From Clostridia bacterium (GTDB lineage: Bacteria; Bacillota; Clostridia; Oscillospirales; Acutalibacteraceae): a DNA stretch of 64,000 nt. Position numbers and translations under genes: made by a program. Positions 10,601-17,872 of the stretch are shown here, in pieces. Location of the stretch: assembly GCA_017613735.1 (NCBI GenBank), contig JAGADF010000010.1:1-64000 (forward strand), written 5' to 3'. Positions within the stretch are counted from its first letter, which is position 1. The number at the start of each line of letters is the position of its first letter. The notes below the pieces were generated by a model, which ran no database searches, was not told the origin of the DNA, and worked only from the letters and a program-made list of their open reading frames with translations.

Positions 10601-11343
10601 GCGTTATCGGTACGCGTGACAGTATTATGATTTACCTTATGCATAAGGGACTCGAGCCGAGCTCGGCTTTCAGTATTATGGAGTCCGTCCGTAAGGGAAA
10701 GGTTGCCAAGGGCGCGGAAAAGAACTGGGAAAAATACAAAGAGGAAATGCGTTCGCACGACGTTCCCGAATGGTATATTTCTTCGTGTGAAAAGATTAAA
10801 TATATGTTCCCGAAGGCTCACGCGGCGGCGTACGTCATAGCGGCTCTTCGCCTCGGCTGGTTCAAGATTTACAGACCGCTTGAATACTATGCGGCAATGC
10901 TTACCGTCCGCGGTGAGGATATGGACGCGGTTACTGTGCTTCAGGGAAAGGGCGCAATCAAAAGGAATATGGAAGCAATAAAGCAAAAGGGCAAGGACGC
11001 TTCCAAAAAGGAAGAGGACCAGTTTACCATTATGCAGATAGCGAGCGAAATGCTTTCGCGCGGGATTGAGCTTCTTCCGGTTGACTTGTATAAATCCCAC
11101 GCCACAACCTACAGAATCGAAAACGGTAAACTCAGAATGCCGTTTGTCGCGCTCAGCGGCGTAGGCGAAAACGCCGCCAATGCGCTTTATGAAGCGCAGA
11201 ATGACGGCGAAGGCGAATTTCTTGCCGTTGACGATATTCAACGCAGAAGCGGTGCTTCAAGTGCGGTTATTGCTGCGCTGCGTGAGGTCGGCGCATTAAA
11301 AGGTATTCCCGAATCAATGCAGATGAGCTTTTTCGGAATATAG
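7606..11343 (+). CDS. polC: DNA polymerase III alpha subunit, PolC type, lacking the internal 3'-5' exonuclease
   Basis: Replicative polymerase of low-GC Gram-positives. Order of parts: N-terminal domain (about 1-170), OB fold (about 205-310), PHP domain starting at ELHLHTKMSD (His323), TDHG, a zinc site (Cys710, Cys713, Cys735, Cys738), and the palm with PDIDLNFSG (Asp764, Asp766) and LKLDLLGHD (Asp889). The normal PolC has a DnaQ-like exonuclease inserted in the PHP domain with a VFDVETTG-type motif. Here GVEAYFVNDDG (about residues 378-390) runs within some 20 residues into HQIIIAKDLKGLKNLYELI, the segment that normally follows the exonuclease. The length, 1245 aa against about 1430, is short by roughly that domain. 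ATG abuts ispG. Confidence 0.96.
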   Translation: MAALQDLFGAVVCKGFPENNQIIATTLDDEKRVVEFTVKLGEYADVDLLNRVEKRIANALELSDSRIFPRFDRELFSADKMDDIFLLTKSAIPIANGFFEKAKTVVDGNTLTIKLKNGGEKIINDAKCPEYIASLISERFSLDFTVEIESEYSSDMPSLEELQQEIDKQSAIKKQREEVIPAPSERKVIEGFPIIFESLHPIFGAPIKKDPIHISDIHFDSGRVTVWGEVFDLDVRTTKDNRSYIITFNITDYTSSYTCKIFDEKDKTQLLVNKLADGMTVMVTGDVRLDTYANDYRINVRNISTVKTIEKTDDAEEKRVELHLHTKMSDLDAVTSATDLVKRAIKWGHKAIAITDHGCVQAFPEAMNAAGDKIKILYGVEAYFVNDDGVQNIEDKEVLKTLPYYHQIIIAKDLKGLKNLYELISVSNLKYFYYRPRIPKSELVKHREGLIIGSACEAGELYRAIVEGKSEEEIEKIASFYDYLEIQPTTNNSFMIRSDKELYADIKSEADIENINRRIVALGDKLGKKTVATCDVHFMDEKDGVFRKILKAGQGYADADEQPDIYFRTTDEMLKEFAYLGEETAKQVVITNPNKIADMVEVIRPFPDGVFQPSIEGSEEKLREICWTKAKQLYEKDGKIPEYVSDRLTRELDSIIENGFAVLYIIAQKLVWDSEEHGYHVGSRGSVGSSFVATMAGISEVNPLAPHYRCPKCNHTEFFLNGEYGSGFDMPVKNCPECGEPMKRDGHEIPFETFLGFKGDKQPDIDLNFSGEYQWYAHRYTEELFGKDHVFKAGTIQTVADQTAYGYVRKYAEDRGIVYNKAEIERLKNGCTGIKRTTSQHPGGMVVVPNEFDVTDFTPVQHPANDESKGMITTHFDFRSLHDTILKLDLLGHDVPSIYKHLEDLTGINVNDVDLCDPEVIKLCTSTEPLGVTPEDIGFDIGTLSIPEMGTPFVAEMLKEAKPQKFSDLLQISGLSHGTDVWLGNAQELIKNGTCTISSVIGTRDSIMIYLMHKGLEPSSAFSIMESVRKGKVAKGAEKNWEKYKEEMRSHDVPEWYISSCEKIKYMFPKAHAAAYVIAALRLGWFKIYRPLEYYAAMLTVRGEDMDAVTVLQGKGAIKRNMEAIKQKGKDASKKEEDQFTIMQIASEMLSRGIELLPVDLYKSHATTYRIENGKLRMPFVALSGVGENAANALYEAQNDGEGEFLAVDDIQRRSGASSAVIAALREVGALKGIPESMQMSFFGI

Positions 11344-11355
11344 AGGAGTGAAAAA

Positions 11356-12831
11356 ATGGGTTTAAAGATTCTTTACGGCGTTTTGATTTTTATCGGAGCG
11401 TTTACCGTTCTGACCTTTATTAGGGCGGCATTTTACATACCTAAGAAAAAAACCTTTGAACCGTTGCCCGCGGAAGAGGTTGACCTTGAAAGGTATATAA
11501 AAAATCTTCAGACGGCTATTTCCATCCCCACGATTTCTTATGCTACGGACGAAGAATACGACTGGGCACCGTTTGACGAGTTTCACGCGTTTCTTGAAAA
11601 GGCTTATCCGCTTGTTCACAAAACGCTTAAGAAGGAAAATATTTCAAAAGCGAGCCTGCTTTATACCTGGGAGGGTAAAAATCCCGAGCTTGACGCGATA
11701 GCTCTTCTTTCGCATCAGGACGTCGTTCCCGATGACGAAAAGCGTAAAAACGAGTGGGAGCACCCGGCGTTTGAAGGCTTTAACGACGGCGAGTTTATCT
11801 GGGGACGCGGCGCTTTGGATATGAAAAACCATCTTATCGGCGTTATGGAAAGCGTCGAAAAGCTTATTGCCGAGGGATTTGAGCCGGAAAGGACGGTCTA
11901 TCTCTGCTTCGCTCACGATGAGGAGCCGATGATTCACGGCGGCAGCGGTGCGGACGTAATTTGCGAAACCCTTAAGAACAGGGGAGTTCATCTTGACTGT
12001 ATTCTTGACGAGGGCGGCGCGATTTTGCCGGTAAATGTCAAGGGACTTATTGATAACAAATATCTTGCGGGAATAGGCGTTGCCGAAAAAGGCTATGCGG
12101 ATTACAGAATAGCAATAAAAGGTCATTCGGGACATTCCTCGCAACCGCCTAAACATACTGCTCTTGGTAAAATGGCAAAGGTTATAAGAAAGATTGAAAA
12201 CCATCAGTTCAAAGCTCACCTGAGCAAGAATATGTATAAGCTTTTTACCGAAATCGGAAGAAATTCAAGCTACCCCGTAAGGCTTTTCGCGTGCAATCTC
12301 TGGCTTTTAAAGCCGCTGATTACGAAGATTATGACCTTTATTCCGCCCGCCGCTTCAATGGTGAGAACGACTACTGCCGTTACAATGGCTGAGGGCAGCC
12401 CCGCGGCGAACGTCCTTCCCGGAAAGGCGGTTATAAACGTCAATTTCAGAATTATGCAGGGCGACAGCGTTGAGGGCGTTAAAAAGCATATTTTGAAATA
12501 TGTCGGCAGGAAGATTGACTCAATCGAATTTGTAAAGGGCAAGGAGCCGTCATACGTTTCGCCCACGGATTCCCGCTGCTTCAATGTCATAAGGGAAATC
12601 TGCGACGGGACCAGTCCCGACTACATTGTCGCGCCTTATCTCGTTATGGGCGGTACGGACGCGTGCAAGTATGAAGGTATTTGCGAAAACATATACCGCT
12701 TTTCGCCTTATGTTGCGGACACGTCACTGCTTCTGAGAACTCATAATACGAATGAAAGAATACCCGTTTCCTCGCTTGAGGACGGAGTGGCGTTTTTCAA
12801 GAGATATATAAGAAAACTCGCCGGTCAATAA
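11356..12831 (+). CDS. M20-family zinc peptidase with N-terminal membrane anchor (carboxypeptidase S-like)
   Basis: A 491-residue M20/M28-superfamily dizinc peptidase. Residues 4-26 form one hydrophobic helix. Metal and catalytic motifs follow: LLSHQDVVPDD, WGRGALDMKN, the catalytic pair in AHDEEPMIHGG, LDEGG, and a late MGGTDACKY. The dimerisation domain (about 225-340) has SGHSSQPPK. The family cleaves C-terminal residues or N-acyl amino acids; the substrate is unknown. GAGGAG precedes the ATG 12 nt after polC, so it is probably the last gene of that operon. Confidence 0.85.
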   Translation: MGLKILYGVLIFIGAFTVLTFIRAAFYIPKKKTFEPLPAEEVDLERYIKNLQTAISIPTISYATDEEYDWAPFDEFHAFLEKAYPLVHKTLKKENISKASLLYTWEGKNPELDAIALLSHQDVVPDDEKRKNEWEHPAFEGFNDGEFIWGRGALDMKNHLIGVMESVEKLIAEGFEPERTVYLCFAHDEEPMIHGGSGADVICETLKNRGVHLDCILDEGGAILPVNVKGLIDNKYLAGIGVAEKGYADYRIAIKGHSGHSSQPPKHTALGKMAKVIRKIENHQFKAHLSKNMYKLFTEIGRNSSYPVRLFACNLWLLKPLITKIMTFIPPAASMVRTTTAVTMAEGSPAANVLPGKAVINVNFRIMQGDSVEGVKKHILKYVGRKIDSIEFVKGKEPSYVSPTDSRCFNVIREICDGTSPDYIVAPYLVMGGTDACKYEGICENIYRFSPYVADTSLLLRTHNTNERIPVSSLEDGVAFFKRYIRKLAGQ

Positions 12832-12859
12832 TTGACAAATTCCCCGTAAATGCTATAAT
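12832..12859 (+). promoter_or_regulatory. Consensus sigma-A promoter for the zinc-ribbon membrane protein
   Basis: Perfect TTGACA (12832-12837) and perfect TATAAT (12854-12859) with a 16-bp spacer. The -35 box begins right after the stop codon of the M20 peptidase. This is one of the strongest promoters in the window. Confidence 0.88.
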
Positions 12860-12877
12860 ATAAGTGTTAAAATAAAT

Positions 12878-12892
12878 TCCTGATTATCAGGA
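12878..12892 (+). promoter_or_regulatory. Candidate operator dyad in the leader of the zinc-ribbon gene
   Basis: TCCTGATTATCAGGA is a 7-bp inverted repeat about a single central T. It lies about 19 nt past the -10 box and ahead of the AAGAGG ribosome site. A stem with a one-base loop cannot fold as RNA, so a dimeric DNA-binding protein is the more likely reader. No candidate regulator is adjacent. Confidence 0.4.
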
Positions 12893-12915
12893 TTATAAAA
12901 GAAAGAGGTATTATT

Positions 12916-13389
12916 ATGAAAAATTGTGTTAGTTGCGGCGCTCAGTTAAACGACGACCAGGCTTTCTGCACAGCGTGCGGCGCTCAGCAGCCGGCGGCTG
13001 CTCCCGCAGGCGGACAGATTCCCGTTTATGCTCCTCCCGCTCCGGCATACGACCCTACGGACCATACGGCAGAATTTGACGCTCAGGACATTTCTGACAA
13101 CAAGCCCTTTGCTATGCTCGTTTATCTTGCAAGCATTTTCGGCGTAATTGTCGCTCTTCTTGCATGCAAGGATTCCGAATATCTTAAGTTCCATATCAGA
13201 CAGGAAATCAAACTTGACGTTTGCCTTGTCCTTGCCGCTTTCCTCTGCGTAATTCCTTTCCTCGGCTGGCTTTGCTTCGGCGTTTGCTCGGCAATCATCA
13301 CCGTTCTTAAGATTATCGCTTTCTTCCAGGTATGCGGTAATAAATCCAAGGAGCCGGCTATCATCAAGAGCCTCAAGTTCCTTAAATAA
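12916..13389 (+). CDS. Zinc-ribbon membrane protein, DUF4870-like
   Basis: A 157-residue protein of unknown function. The N-terminus is a double-CxxC zinc ribbon (Cys4, Cys7, Cys18, Cys21). A Pro/Ala-rich linker follows (about 24-50), then a membrane part with two or three hydrophobic helices. The phrase YLKFHIRQEIKLDVCL resembles the HxxQ region of DUF4870-type small membrane proteins. It has its own strong promoter and terminator, which suggests steady high expression as a single gene. Confidence 0.75.
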   Translation: MKNCVSCGAQLNDDQAFCTACGAQQPAAAPAGGQIPVYAPPAPAYDPTDHTAEFDAQDISDNKPFAMLVYLASIFGVIVALLACKDSEYLKFHIRQEIKLDVCLVLAAFLCVIPFLGWLCFGVCSAIITVLKIIAFFQVCGNKSKEPAIIKSLKFLK

Positions 13390-13408
13390 TTTTAAGAATT
13401 ATGTTTTG

Positions 13409-13439
13409 ACGGCTCCCTCGTTTGAGGGAGCCGTTTTTT
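13409..13439 (+). terminator. Intrinsic terminator after the zinc-ribbon membrane protein
   Basis: An 11-bp perfect GC-rich stem (ACGGCTCCCTC / GAGGGAGCCGT) with a GTTT loop, followed by TTTTT. Its arms share ten bases with the terminator at the far end of the aromatic operon (20522-20548). Confidence 0.93.
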
Positions 13440-13511
13440 GCTCGGAAGATGACCGTTTCCGCAATATAAATTTACTGCTTTAAACTATTAAAACTTTTTT
13501 GTCTGTTTCTA

Positions 13512-13540
13512 TTGACAAATGCGTTTTTCTTTGATATATT
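13512..13540 (+). promoter_or_regulatory. Sigma-A promoter of the aromatic amino-acid operon
   Basis: TTGACA (13512-13517), a 17-bp spacer, then TATATT (13535-13540). It lies 33 nt before the leader-peptide ATG, so transcripts start about 25 nt before the leader. Confidence 0.88.
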
Positions 13541-13573
13541 TATTTCAACAAAACCGAAAGGATATTATTTATA

Positions 13574-13624
13574 ATGAAAAGCGTTTTCGCAGCAGAATAC
13601 TATTATTACTCTGTCAATAATTGA
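13574..13624 (+). CDS. Aromatic operon leader peptide with four consecutive Tyr codons
   Basis: A 16-codon reading frame, MKSVFAAEYYYYSVNN, ending in TGA. GAAAGG lies 12 nt before the ATG. Tyr codons 9-12 (13598-13609) are consecutive and one Phe codon comes earlier. Four tyrosines in sixteen residues, placed exactly 3' of attenuator segment 1, mark it as a control peptide rather than a functional protein. Ribosome stalling when charged tRNA-Tyr is scarce would open the downstream genes. It is too short for usual gene finders. Evidence is by reading alone, but the pairing scheme described for 13589-13696 supports it strongly. Confidence 0.85.
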   Translation: MKSVFAAEYYYYSVNN

Positions 13625-13696
13625 TAGGGCTGATTTTGCTGCACATAAGGACTTTTCATTTATCTCTCCGCAGTGAAATCACTTCGGGGATTTTTT
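13589..13696 (+). promoter_or_regulatory. Tyrosine-responsive transcription attenuator
   Basis: Three mutually exclusive pairings can be read. Segment 1 (GCAGCAGAAT, 13589-13598, inside the leader) pairs with segment 2 (GATTTTGCTGC, 13632-13642) over 10 bp, including one G-U. Segment 2 pairs with segment 3 (GCAGTGAAATC, 13670-13680) over 11 bp, with two G-U pairs: the antiterminator. Segment 3 is also the 5' arm of the terminator (13665-13696). The Tyr codons start at the last base of segment 1. A ribosome stalled there masks segment 1 and frees 2 for 3, giving readthrough. A ribosome reaching the stop at 13622-13624 covers segment 2, so the terminator forms. Confidence 0.82.
13665..13696 (+). 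terminator. Attenuator terminator hairpin
   Basis: TCTCCGCAGTG pairs with CACTTCGGGGA (one T-G wobble, one C/T mismatch) around an AAAT loop, followed directly by TTTTTT. It lies between the leader peptide and the DAHP synthase gene, about 40 nt before the latter's start, and is the default stop of the aromatic operon transcript. Confidence 0.85.
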
Positions 13697-13728
13697 AATG
13701 TCGTAAATCATTTAAAGAGGTAATAAAT

Positions 13729-14733
13729 ATGGTAGTTGTAATCAAAAAGAATACTGATGAAGAACAGCTCAATAATTTAAAGGAATGGTTAAAAAGCTTC
13801 GGCGTTGACATTCACGAAAGCCACGGCGAATACGAAACCGTTCTGGGACTTATCGGCGACACGAGTCATATCGATACCGACCTTTTAAGCTCTCTTTCGA
13901 TTATTGAAAGCGTTACGAGAATAAGCGAGCCTTTTAAGGCGGCAAACCGTAAATTTCACCCCGACGACACCGTAATCGAGGTCGCGGGACTTAAAATCGG
14001 CGGCGGTAATTTTCAGTATATCGCGGGCCCGTGTTCGGTTGAAAGCGAGGAACAGATTACATATATCGCCAAAGAGGTAAAAAAGGCGGGCGCGGCATTT
14101 CTTCGCGGCGGCGCATTCAAGCCGAGGACCTCTCCCTATGCTTTTCAGGGGATGAGAGCCGAGGGACTTCGCCTTCTTGAAGAGGCGAAGGAACAGACGG
14201 GTATGCCCATTGTCACCGAGATTATGGACATTTCCCATCTCGAGCTTTTTGAAAATGTTGACGTTATTCAGGTCGGCGCAAGAAATATGCAGAATTTTGA
14301 GCTCTTAAAGGAATTAGGTCATACAAACAAACCCATTCTTTTAAAGAGGGGACTTGCCGCGACGATTCAGGAGCTTTTAATGAGCGCCGAATACATTATG
14401 GCGGGAGGAAACGACAAAGTAATTCTCTGCGAAAGAGGTATCCGTACCTTCGAAACCTATACGAGAAATACAATGGATATTTCCGCTATCGCTCTTTTAA
14501 AAGAGAAAACTCATCTTCCCGTTATAGCCGACCCGAGCCATGCGGCTGGCTTTTCACGGCTTGTAAAGCCGCTCGCTCTTGCGGCGACTGCGGCGGGCGC
14601 GGACGGAATAATGATTGAGGTTCATAACGACCCCGCTCACGCGCTTTGCGACGGACCTCAGGCGCTTACTCCCGAACAGTTCAGCGACGTTGTGAGCGAC
14701 TGTAATTCAATAAGAGATATACTTAATAAATAA
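13729..14733 (+). CDS. aroF: 3-deoxy-7-phosphoheptulonate (DAHP) synthase, AroA-beta/KdsA-like type
   Basis: First enzyme of the shikimate pathway (334 aa): PEP plus erythrose 4-phosphate gives DAHP. An N-terminal ferredoxin-like domain (about 1-70), of the kind that carries feedback inhibition in Thermotoga-type enzymes, precedes the TIM barrel. GPCSVES is at about 100-106, and RGGAFKPRTSPYAFQG, VGARNMQNFELL, LLKRG and ADPSHAAG are intact. AGAGG precedes the ATG. It is the first structural gene after the Tyr attenuator, so it should be controlled both by attenuation and allosterically. The feedback amino acid cannot be told from sequence. Confidence 0.96.
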   Translation: MVVVIKKNTDEEQLNNLKEWLKSFGVDIHESHGEYETVLGLIGDTSHIDTDLLSSLSIIESVTRISEPFKAANRKFHPDDTVIEVAGLKIGGGNFQYIAGPCSVESEEQITYIAKEVKKAGAAFLRGGAFKPRTSPYAFQGMRAEGLRLLEEAKEQTGMPIVTEIMDISHLELFENVDVIQVGARNMQNFELLKELGHTNKPILLKRGLAATIQELLMSAEYIMAGGNDKVILCERGIRTFETYTRNTMDISAIALLKEKTHLPVIADPSHAAGFSRLVKPLALAATAAGADGIMIEVHNDPAHALCDGPQALTPEQFSDVVSDCNSIRDILNK

Positions 14734-14742
14734 GGTGATAAA

Positions 14743-15573
14743 ATGACTGTCGGAATAGTCGGACTCGGTCTAATAGGCGGCTCCTTCGCGCGTTCGCTTA
14801 AGGAAATGACAAATCATAAGGTGCTCGGCGCGGACATTTCACAGAAAGCGCTGTATGCGGCGAAGCTTCTTAACGTCATTGACGGCGAGCTGACGGGCGA
14901 AAATATCGGGAAATGCGATATAGTGCTTGTTTCCCTTTACCCCGAAAAAGCGGTTGAATACATAAAGGAAAACGCAAAAAAATTTAAAAAAGGCGCGTAT
15001 GTAATTGATTGCTGCGGCGTAAAGAGATTCGTATGCGAAAGTCTTTTGCCCGTCGCCGAAAAAAACGGCTTTGTATTTTTAGGCGGTCATCCTATGGCGG
15101 GAACTCAGACCTGGGGCTTCGAGCATTCGAGAAGCTCGATGTTTAAGGGCGCGCCGATGATTATAACCTGCTTTGAAAAGCTCGATATTTCGGAGCTTGA
15201 AGAATTAAAGAACTTTTTTGTTTCTCTGGGCTTTGCGAAATTACAGCTGACAACTCCCGACGAGCACGACAGGATTATTGCCCTTACGTCACAGCTTGCT
15301 CACGTCGTTTCAAACGCTTATGTTAAAAGCCCGACCGCGAAAAAACGTATGGGTTTTTGCGCGGGCAGTTACAGAGATATGACAAGAGTTGCGGATTTGA
15401 ACGACGAAATGTGGACGGAGCTGTTTCTTGAAAACAGGGATTACCTTGCCGAAGAAATCGACTTTCTTGCGGACAATCTTAAAAAATACAGCAAAGCTTT
15501 GAAAAATAATGACGCCGACGCCCTGCGCAGGCTTCTTGAAGAAGGCAAAGAGGGCAAGCGGGAGGACAGATAA
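14743..15573 (+). CDS. tyrA: Prephenate dehydrogenase
   Basis: NAD(P)-dependent enzyme of tyrosine synthesis (276 aa). The Rossmann motif GIVGLGLIGGSFA is at residues 3-15. GGHPMAGTQTWG and TSQLAHVVSNAY match the catalytic and substrate regions of TyrA. It has no C-terminal ACT domain, unlike B. subtilis TyrA, so feedback control may rest on the attenuator and the DAHP synthase. It starts 9 nt after aroF with AAGGTG as ribosome site, and its stop overlaps aroB. Confidence 0.93.
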   Translation: MTVGIVGLGLIGGSFARSLKEMTNHKVLGADISQKALYAAKLLNVIDGELTGENIGKCDIVLVSLYPEKAVEYIKENAKKFKKGAYVIDCCGVKRFVCESLLPVAEKNGFVFLGGHPMAGTQTWGFEHSRSSMFKGAPMIITCFEKLDISELEELKNFFVSLGFAKLQLTTPDEHDRIIALTSQLAHVVSNAYVKSPTAKKRMGFCAGSYRDMTRVADLNDEMWTELFLENRDYLAEEIDFLADNLKKYSKALKNNDADALRRLLEEGKEGKREDR

Positions 15574-16637
15574 TGAAAACGGTTACCGTTGACGCATCAA
15601 AAAAATACGATATAACAATCGGATATGATATTCTCGCTTCGGTCGGCGAAAGACTTTCGGGTAAATTCGGCGGCTGTAAGATTACGCTTGTAACCGATTC
15701 AAGGGTTGATACTCTTTATTCAAAAACCGTTATCGACTCGCTTTCCGACAACGGCTTTTCGGTTGAAAAGTTCGTTTTTCCAGAGGGCGAAAAGAGCAAG
15801 AACAAAGATGTTCTTTTTGAACTGCTTGAATTTTTAGCCGAAAAAAGAATGACGAGAAACGACCTTCTTATAGCTCTCGGCGGAGGCGTCGTCGGCGATA
15901 TGACGGGCTTTGCGGCGGCATGCTATTTAAGGGGAATCCGTTTTGTCCAGATTCCCACAACCCTGCTTGCCTGCGTTGATTCGTCGGTTGGCGGCAAGAC
16001 GGGAATCAATCTTGAACACGGCAAAAATCTTGCGGGCGCGTTCTGGCAGCCGGAGGCGGTTTTCTGCGATTTAAAAACCCTTGACACCCTTGATGAAAAA
16101 ATCTTTTCCGACGGTATGGCGGAGGTTATTAAATACGGCGTAATAGCCGACAGAGAACTGTTTGACACGGTAAAAAACGGCGGCTTAAGAAATAATGCGG
16201 AATTGCTTGAAAACGTTGTTGCGCGCTGCGTTTCGATTAAAAGGGACATTGTAAACGAGGACGAGCGAGAGAACGGAGTAAGAAAGCTTCTTAATTTCGG
16301 TCACACCGTGGGACACGCGGTTGAAAAATGCAGCGATTTTAAGGTTTCGCACGGCAGCGCGGTTGCCGTCGGTATGGTAATCGCGGCGAGGGCTGCTTAT
16401 AAAAACGGTCTGAGCGAAACTGACTGCTCGGATGAAATAATCAAAGCGTTAATCGGTAACGGTTTGCCCGTAAGCTGTGATTTTTCGGCTGAAAAGCTTT
16501 CCGCAGTCGCGCTTTCGGACAAAAAAATGTCTATGGGGAACGTTTCTTTTATAGTTCCCGAAAAGATAGGCAAGTGTAAAATTGTAAAAATCGGGTCGCT
16601 CGAGCTTATTTCGTTTATCGGCGACGGATTGGAGTAG
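15573..16637 (+). CDS. aroB: 3-dehydroquinate synthase
   Basis: Cyclises DAHP to 3-dehydroquinate with NAD+ and a metal ion (354 aa, normal length). FPEGEKSKN, ALGGGVVGDMTGFAA, the phosphate-binding DSSVGGKTGIN and the metal ligands in LNFGHTVGHAVE are present. The start codon shares one base with the tyrA stop (TAATG), a sign of translational coupling. Confidence 0.97.
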   Translation: MKTVTVDASKKYDITIGYDILASVGERLSGKFGGCKITLVTDSRVDTLYSKTVIDSLSDNGFSVEKFVFPEGEKSKNKDVLFELLEFLAEKRMTRNDLLIALGGGVVGDMTGFAAACYLRGIRFVQIPTTLLACVDSSVGGKTGINLEHGKNLAGAFWQPEAVFCDLKTLDTLDEKIFSDGMAEVIKYGVIADRELFDTVKNGGLRNNAELLENVVARCVSIKRDIVNEDERENGVRKLLNFGHTVGHAVEKCSDFKVSHGSAVAVGMVIAARAAYKNGLSETDCSDEIIKALIGNGLPVSCDFSAEKLSAVALSDKKMSMGNVSFIVPEKIGKCKIVKIGSLELISFIGDGLE

Positions 16638-16639
16638 AA

Positions 16640-17872
16640 ATGGACGTCAGAATTACGCCTTCTCCCATGTCGGGGGCAATAAGAGCCATAGCCTCAAAGT
16701 CCTATGCGCACAGGGCTTTGATTTGCGCTGCCCTTGCGGATTCTGACAGCTTTATAAGACTTAACACGGTTTCAAAGGATATTGAGGCTACTGTCGAATG
16801 CCTGATATCGCTCGGCGCGAGAATCAGCCGTGAGGACGGCGTTACGAGAGTAACGCCTATAAAAGATATTAAATACAACGAGCTTTTCTGTAACGAAAGC
16901 GGCTCGACGCTCAGGTTTCTTTTACCCGTTGCCGCGGCGTTAAAGGAAAAAACTGTTTTTACGGCTTCGGGCAAGCTTCCCGAAAGACCGCTTTCGCCGT
17001 TAAAGGAAGAAATGGAGCGTCACGGCGTTTCGTTTTCGGATTCGTTTCCGCTTGAAATCAGCGGCTTTCTTAAGAGCGGCGAATTCGTTCTTGAAGGCAA
17101 CGTCAGCTCGCAGTTCGTTTCGGGACTTCTTTTCGCTTTGCCTTTGCTTCCCGGCGACAGCGTTATAAAGCTTATTCCGCCCGTTGAGTCGAAACCGTAT
17201 ATTGATATGACTGTCGAGGTTTTAAGACAGTTCGGAATTGAAATTACACAGGGCTTTAATTCCTATTCGGTGCCCGGAAATCAGACCTATAAAAAATGCG
17301 ATTACACGGTTGAGGGCGACTGGTCTAACGCGGCGTATTTTCTTGCTATGGGCGTTCGCGTTACCGGACTTGATTTAAGCTCAACTCAGGGCGACAGAGC
17401 CTTTCTTGAAATAATGCACTCGCTCGGGGCGGACGTTGATTATCAGGGCGAATTTCTTTTGCTTAAAACCGATAATCTTTACGGCGGAAGAATCGACGCC
17501 AGAAACATTCCGGACCTTGTTCCGCTTCTTGCCGCGGTTACGGCGACCGCAAAGGGCAGGACGGAAATAATCAACGCCGGCAGGCTTAGATTAAAGGAAA
17601 GCGACCGTCTTGTTTCGACCTTTGAAATGCTGAAAAATCTCGGCGCGGACATTGAAAAAACGGACGACGGCTTTATTATTCAGGGAGTTGAAAGGCTTAA
17701 AGGCGGAACCGTCGATTCGTATAACGACCACAGGATTGTAATGAGCGCCGCGGTCGCTTCGCTCAAATGCGAAAATGAGGTTTACATAAAGGACGCCATC
17801 GCGGTTGCGAAATCGTACCCGACATTTTTTGAGGATTTTAACTCGGCAGGGGGGAACGCTCAATGTCTATGA
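16640..17872 (+). CDS. aroA: 3-phosphoshikimate 1-carboxyvinyltransferase (EPSP synthase)
   Basis: Transfers enolpyruvate from PEP to shikimate 3-phosphate (410 aa). The N-terminal AIASKSYAHRALICAAL carries the catalytic lysine region, with ESGSTLRFLLPVAA, ERPLSPL, GDWSNAAYFLAMG, LKESDRL and YNDHRIVMSAAVA following in order. It is slightly shorter than the usual 425-430 residues. ATG is 2 nt after aroB, and its end overlaps aroC by 10 nt. Confidence 0.96.
   Translation: MDVRITPSPMSGAIRAIASKSYAHRALICAALADSDSFIRLNTVSKDIEATVECLISLGARISREDGVTRVTPIKDIKYNELFCNESGSTLRFLLPVAAALKEKTVFTASGKLPERPLSPLKEEMERHGVSFSDSFPLEISGFLKSGEFVLEGNVSSQFVSGLLFALPLLPGDSVIKLIPPVESKPYIDMTVEVLRQFGIEITQGFNSYSVPGNQTYKKCDYTVEGDWSNAAYFLAMGVRVTGLDLSSTQGDRAFLEIMHSLGADVDYQGEFLLLKTDNLYGGRIDARNIPDLVPLLAAVTATAKGRTEIINAGRLRLKESDRLVSTFEMLKNLGADIEKTDDGFIIQGVERLKGGTVDSYNDHRIVMSAAVASLKCENEVYIKDAIAVAKSYPTFFEDFNSAGGNAQCL

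Noticed and set aside
13441-13728. T-box or other riboswitch before the DAHP synthase
   Set aside because: No T-box sequence (AGGGTGGNACCGCG type) or known aptamer core is seen; the leader-peptide attenuator explains the structure.
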